In this document: piece after piece, positions 59,919 to 64,000 of the stretch | Position numbering within the stretch: the stretch's first letter is position 1 | How the letters are laid out: each line of letters opens with the position of its first letter | NCBI GenBank assembly: GCA_035578905.1 | Contig: JAQJVL010000806.1 | Span: 1-64,000, forward strand | Reading direction: 5' to 3' | Length of the DNA: 64,000 nt | Source: Stictocephala bisonia | Taxonomy: Eukaryota > Arthropoda > Insecta > Hemiptera > Membracidae | Position numbers and translations under genes: made by a program | The notes under the pieces: generated by a model | Seen by the model: the letters and a program-made list of their open reading frames with translations, nothing else | Told to the model about the DNA's origin: nothing | The model's database searches: none

Positions 59919-62900
59919 TGAACGAGATATTTTATGTTCACCTGAAGATAGTACTACTATACCGAAACATTTCTTGGGAAAATATAACAGTGACATTAAT
60001 TTTAAATGTTGACAGGTTAGTCTTAATATTTTGAACGAGATATTTTATATTCACCTGAAGATAGTACTACTATACCGAAACATTTCTTGGGAAAATATAA
60101 CAGTGCCATTAATTTGAAATGTTGGCATGTTAGTCTTAATATTTTGAACGAGATATTTTATGTTCACCTGAAGATAGTACTACTATACCGAAACATTTCT
60201 TGGGAAAATATAACAGTGACATTAATTTGAAATGTTGACAGGTTAGTCTTAATATTTTGAACGAGATATTTTATGTTCACCTGAAGATAGTACTACTATA
60301 CCGAAACATTTCTTGGGAAAATATAACAGTGCCATTAATTTGAAATGTTGGCATGTTAGTCTTAATATTTTGAACGAGATATTTTATGTTCACCTGAAGA
60401 TAGTACTACTATACCGAAACATTTCTTGGGAAAATATAACAGTGACATTAATTTGAAATGTTGACAGGTTAGTCTTAATATTTTGAACGAGATATTTTAT
60501 GTTCACCTGAAGATAGTACTACTATACCGAAACATTTCTTGGGAAAATATAACAGTGACCTTAATTTGAAATGTTGACAGGTTAGTCTTAATATTTTGAA
60601 CGAGATATTTTATATTCACCTGAAGATAGTACTACTATACCGAAACATTTCTTGGGAAAATATAACAGTGCCATTAATTTGAAATGTTGGCATGTTAGTC
60701 TTAATATTTTGAACGAGATATTTTATGTTCACCTGAAGATAGTACTACTATACCGAAACATTTCTTGGGAAAATATAACAGTGACATTAATTTGAAATGT
60801 TGACAGGTTAGTCTTAATATTTTGAACGAGATATTTTATGTTCACCTGAAGATAGTACTACTATACCGAAACATTTCTTGGGAAAATATAACAGTGACCT
60901 TAATTTGAAATGTTGACAGGTTAGTCTTAATATTTTGAACGAGATATTTTATATTCACCTGAAGATAGTACTACTATACCGAAACATTTCTTGGGAAAAT
61001 ATAACAGTGACATTAATTTGAAATGTTGACAGGTTAGTCTTAATATTTTGAACGAGATATTTTATATTCACCTGAAGATAGTACTACTATACCGAAACAT
61101 TTCTTGGGAAAATATAACAGTGACATTAATTTGAAATGTTGACAGGTTAGTCTTTATATTTTGAACGATATATTTTATGTTCACCTGAAGATAGTACTAC
61201 TATTCCGAAACATTTCTTGGGAAAATATAACAGTGTCATTAATTTGAAATGTTGACAGGTTAGTCTTAGTATTTTGAACGAGATATTTTATGTTCACCTG
61301 AAGATAGTACTACTATACCGAAACATTTCTTGGGAAAATATAACAGTGACATTAATTTTAATGTTGACAGGTTAGTCTTAATATTTTGAACGAGATATTT
61401 TATATTCACCTGAAGATAGTACTACTATACCGAAACATTTCTTGGGAAAATATAACAGTGCCATTAATTTGAAATGTTGACATGTAAGTCTTAATATTTT
61501 GAACGAGATATTTTATGTTCACCTGAAGATAGTACTACTATACCGAAACATTCTTCGGGAAAATATAACAGTGACATTAATTTGAAATGTTGACAGGTTA
61601 GTCTTAATATTTTGAACGAGATATTTTATATTCACCTAAAGATAGTACTACTATACCGAAACATTTCTTGGGAAAATATAACAGTGACATTAATTTGAAA
61701 TGTTGACAGGTTAGTCTTAATATTTTGAACGAGATATTTTATATTCACCTGAAGATAGTACTACTATACCGAAGTATTTCTTGGGAAAATATAACAGTGA
61801 CATTAATTTGAAATGTTGACAGGTTAGTCTTAATATTTTGAACGAGATATTTTATGTTCACCTGAAGATAGTACTACTATACCGAAACATTTCTTGGGAA
61901 AATATAACAGTGTCATTAATTTGAAATGTTGACAGGTTAGTCTTAATATTTTGAACGAGATATTTTATATTCACCTGAAGATAGTACTACTATACCGAAG
62001 TATTTCTTGGGAAAATATAACAGTGACATTAATTTGAAATGTTGACAGGTTAGTCTTAATATTTTGAACGAGATATTTTATGTTCACCTGAAGATAGTAC
62101 TACTATACCGAAACATTCTTCGGGAAAATATAACAGTGACATTAATTTGAAATGTTGACAGGTTAGTCTTAATATTTTGAACGAGATATTTTATATTCAC
62201 CTAAAGATAGTACTACTATACCGAAACATTTCTTGGGAAAATATAACAGTGACATTAATTTGAAATGTTGACAGGTTAGTCTTAATATTTTGAACGAGAT
62301 ATTTTATATTCACCTGAAGATAGTACTACTATACCGAAGTATTTCTTGGGAAAATATAACAGTGACATTAATTTGAAATGTTGACAGGTTAGTCTTAATA
62401 TTTTGAACGAGATATTTTATGTTCACCTAAAGATAGTACTACTATACCGAAACATTTCTTGGGAAAATATAACAGTGTCATTAATTTGAAATGTTGACAG
62501 GTTAGTCTTAATATTTTGAACGAGATATTTTATGTTCACCTGAAGATAGTACTACTATACCGAAACATTTCTTGGGAAAATATAACAGTGACATTAATTT
62601 GAAATGTTGTCAGGTTAGTCTTAATATTTTGAACGAGATATTTTATGTTCACCTGAAGATAGTACTACTATACCGAAACATTTCTTGGCAAAATATAATA
62701 GTGTCATTAATTTGAAATGTTGACAGGTTAGTCTTAATATTTTGAACGAGATATTTTATGTTCACCTGAAGATAGTACTACTATACCGAAACATTTCTTG
62801 GGAAAATATAACAGTGACATTAATTTGAAATGTTGACAGGTTAGTCTTAATATTTTGAACGAAATATTTTATGTTCACCTGAAGATAGTACTACTATACC

Positions 62901-64000
62901 GAAACATTTCTTGGGAAAATATAACAGTGACATTAATTTGAAATGTTGACAGGTTAGTCTTAATATTTTGAACGAAATATTTTATGTTCACCTGAAGATA
63001 GTACTACTATACCGAAACATTTCTTGGGAAAATATAACAGTGACATTAATTTGAAATGTTGACAGGTTAGTCTTAATATTTTCAACGAAATATTTTATGT
63101 TGACCTGAAGATAGTACTACTATACCGAAACATTTCTTGGGAAAATATAACAGTGACATTAATTTGAAATGTTGACAGGTTAGTCTTAATATTTTGAATG
63201 AGATATTTTATATTCACCTAAAGATAGTACTACTATACCGAAACATTTCTTGGGGAAATATAACAGTGACATTAATTTGAAATGTTGACAGGTTAGTCTT
63301 AATATTTTGAACGAGATATTTTATGTTCACCTGAAGATAGTACTACTATACTGAAACATTTCTTGGGAAAATATAACAGTGACATTAATTTGAACTGTTG
63401 ACAGGTTAGTCTCAATATTTTGAACGAATTATTTTATATTCACCTGAAGATAGTACTACTATACCGAAACATTTATTGGGAAAATAAAACAGTGACATTA
63501 ATTTGAACTGTTGACAGGTTAGTCTCAATATTTGGAACGAATTATTTTATATTCACCTGAAGATAGTACTTCTATACCGAAACATTTATTGGTAAAATAA
63601 AACAATGACATTAATTTGAACTGTTGACAGGTTAGTCTCAATATTTTGAAAGAGATATTTTATATTCACCTGAAGATAGTACTACTATACCGAAACATTT
63701 ATTGGGAAAATAAAACAATGACATTAATTTGAACTGTTGACAGGTTAGTCTCAATATTTTGAAAGAGATATTTTATATTCACCTGAAGATAGTACTACTA
63801 TACCGAAACATTTCTTGGGAAAATATAACAGTGACATTAATTTGAAATGTTGACAGGTTAGTCTTAATATTTTGAACGAGATATTTTATGTTCACCTGAA
63901 GATAGTACTACTATACCGAAACATTTCTTGGGAAAATATAACAGTGACATTAATTTGAAATGTTGACAGGTTAGTCTTAATATTTTGAACGAGATATTTT
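59919..64000 (-). repeat. 113-bp satellite, about 36 copies, inverted, continues past the window
   Basis: Reverse complement of the satellite at 17084-18768, with period 113 bp (cctgaag at 59941 and 60054). The variants gccattaatttg with ggcatg, gacctt and gacatt recur in order near 60000-61000, suggesting two- to three-copy higher-order units. Copies after 63390 carry gaactgttgac and tctcaat, closer to the left-side satellite. Confidence 0.97.

Overview
This is a repeat-dominated eukaryotic window with no intact host gene that I can support. The AT-rich sequence, a Ty3/Gypsy retrotransposon, a Helitron, a non-LTR retrotransposon, a foldback element and a short (CCTAA)n run (the insect-type telomere repeat) point to an arthropod, most likely an insect. 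The order cannot be fixed from the sequence. One 100-N scaffold gap lies at 44936-45035.

Layout. (1) 1-18768: a tandem array of eight units, alternating about 2.07 kb (type A) and 2.58 kb (type B), so the true period is about 4.65 kb. Type A carries the C-terminal part of a Gypsy integrase on the minus strand. In type B most of that integrase is replaced by about seven copies of a 113-bp satellite, entered through a 56-bp duplicated piece that ends in a hairpin. The last unit runs into about 15 satellite copies. (2) 18769-59918: a giant inverted repeat. The left arm (18769-29942) and right arm (about 47418-59918) are reverse complements by eye, around a 17.5-kb centre. Each arm has gained private insertions: a decayed Helitron on the left; a 5'-truncated LINE, a solo LTR and several minisatellite expansions on the right. 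(3) 29943-47417: the centre, with an 86-bp satellite at both ends in opposite orientation, an 891-bp foldback transposon, two blocks of a 101-bp satellite, 32-bp and 34-bp minisatellites, and long AT-rich stretches without coding signal. (4) 59919-64000: the 113-bp satellite again, inverted relative to the left side, running off the window.

Nothing here works as an operon or pathway. The recognisable coding sequences are transposon remnants: Gypsy integrase ends, a Helitron cysteine protease and Helitron N-terminal region, and a LINE reverse-transcriptase end. Most open frames are artefacts of tandem repeats whose period is a multiple of three. The main interest is architectural: how a retrotransposon fragment and a satellite fused into a higher-order repeat, and how a 41-kb palindrome that includes the satellite boundary arose and then diverged. 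All similarity statements are by eye; no search or alignment was run.
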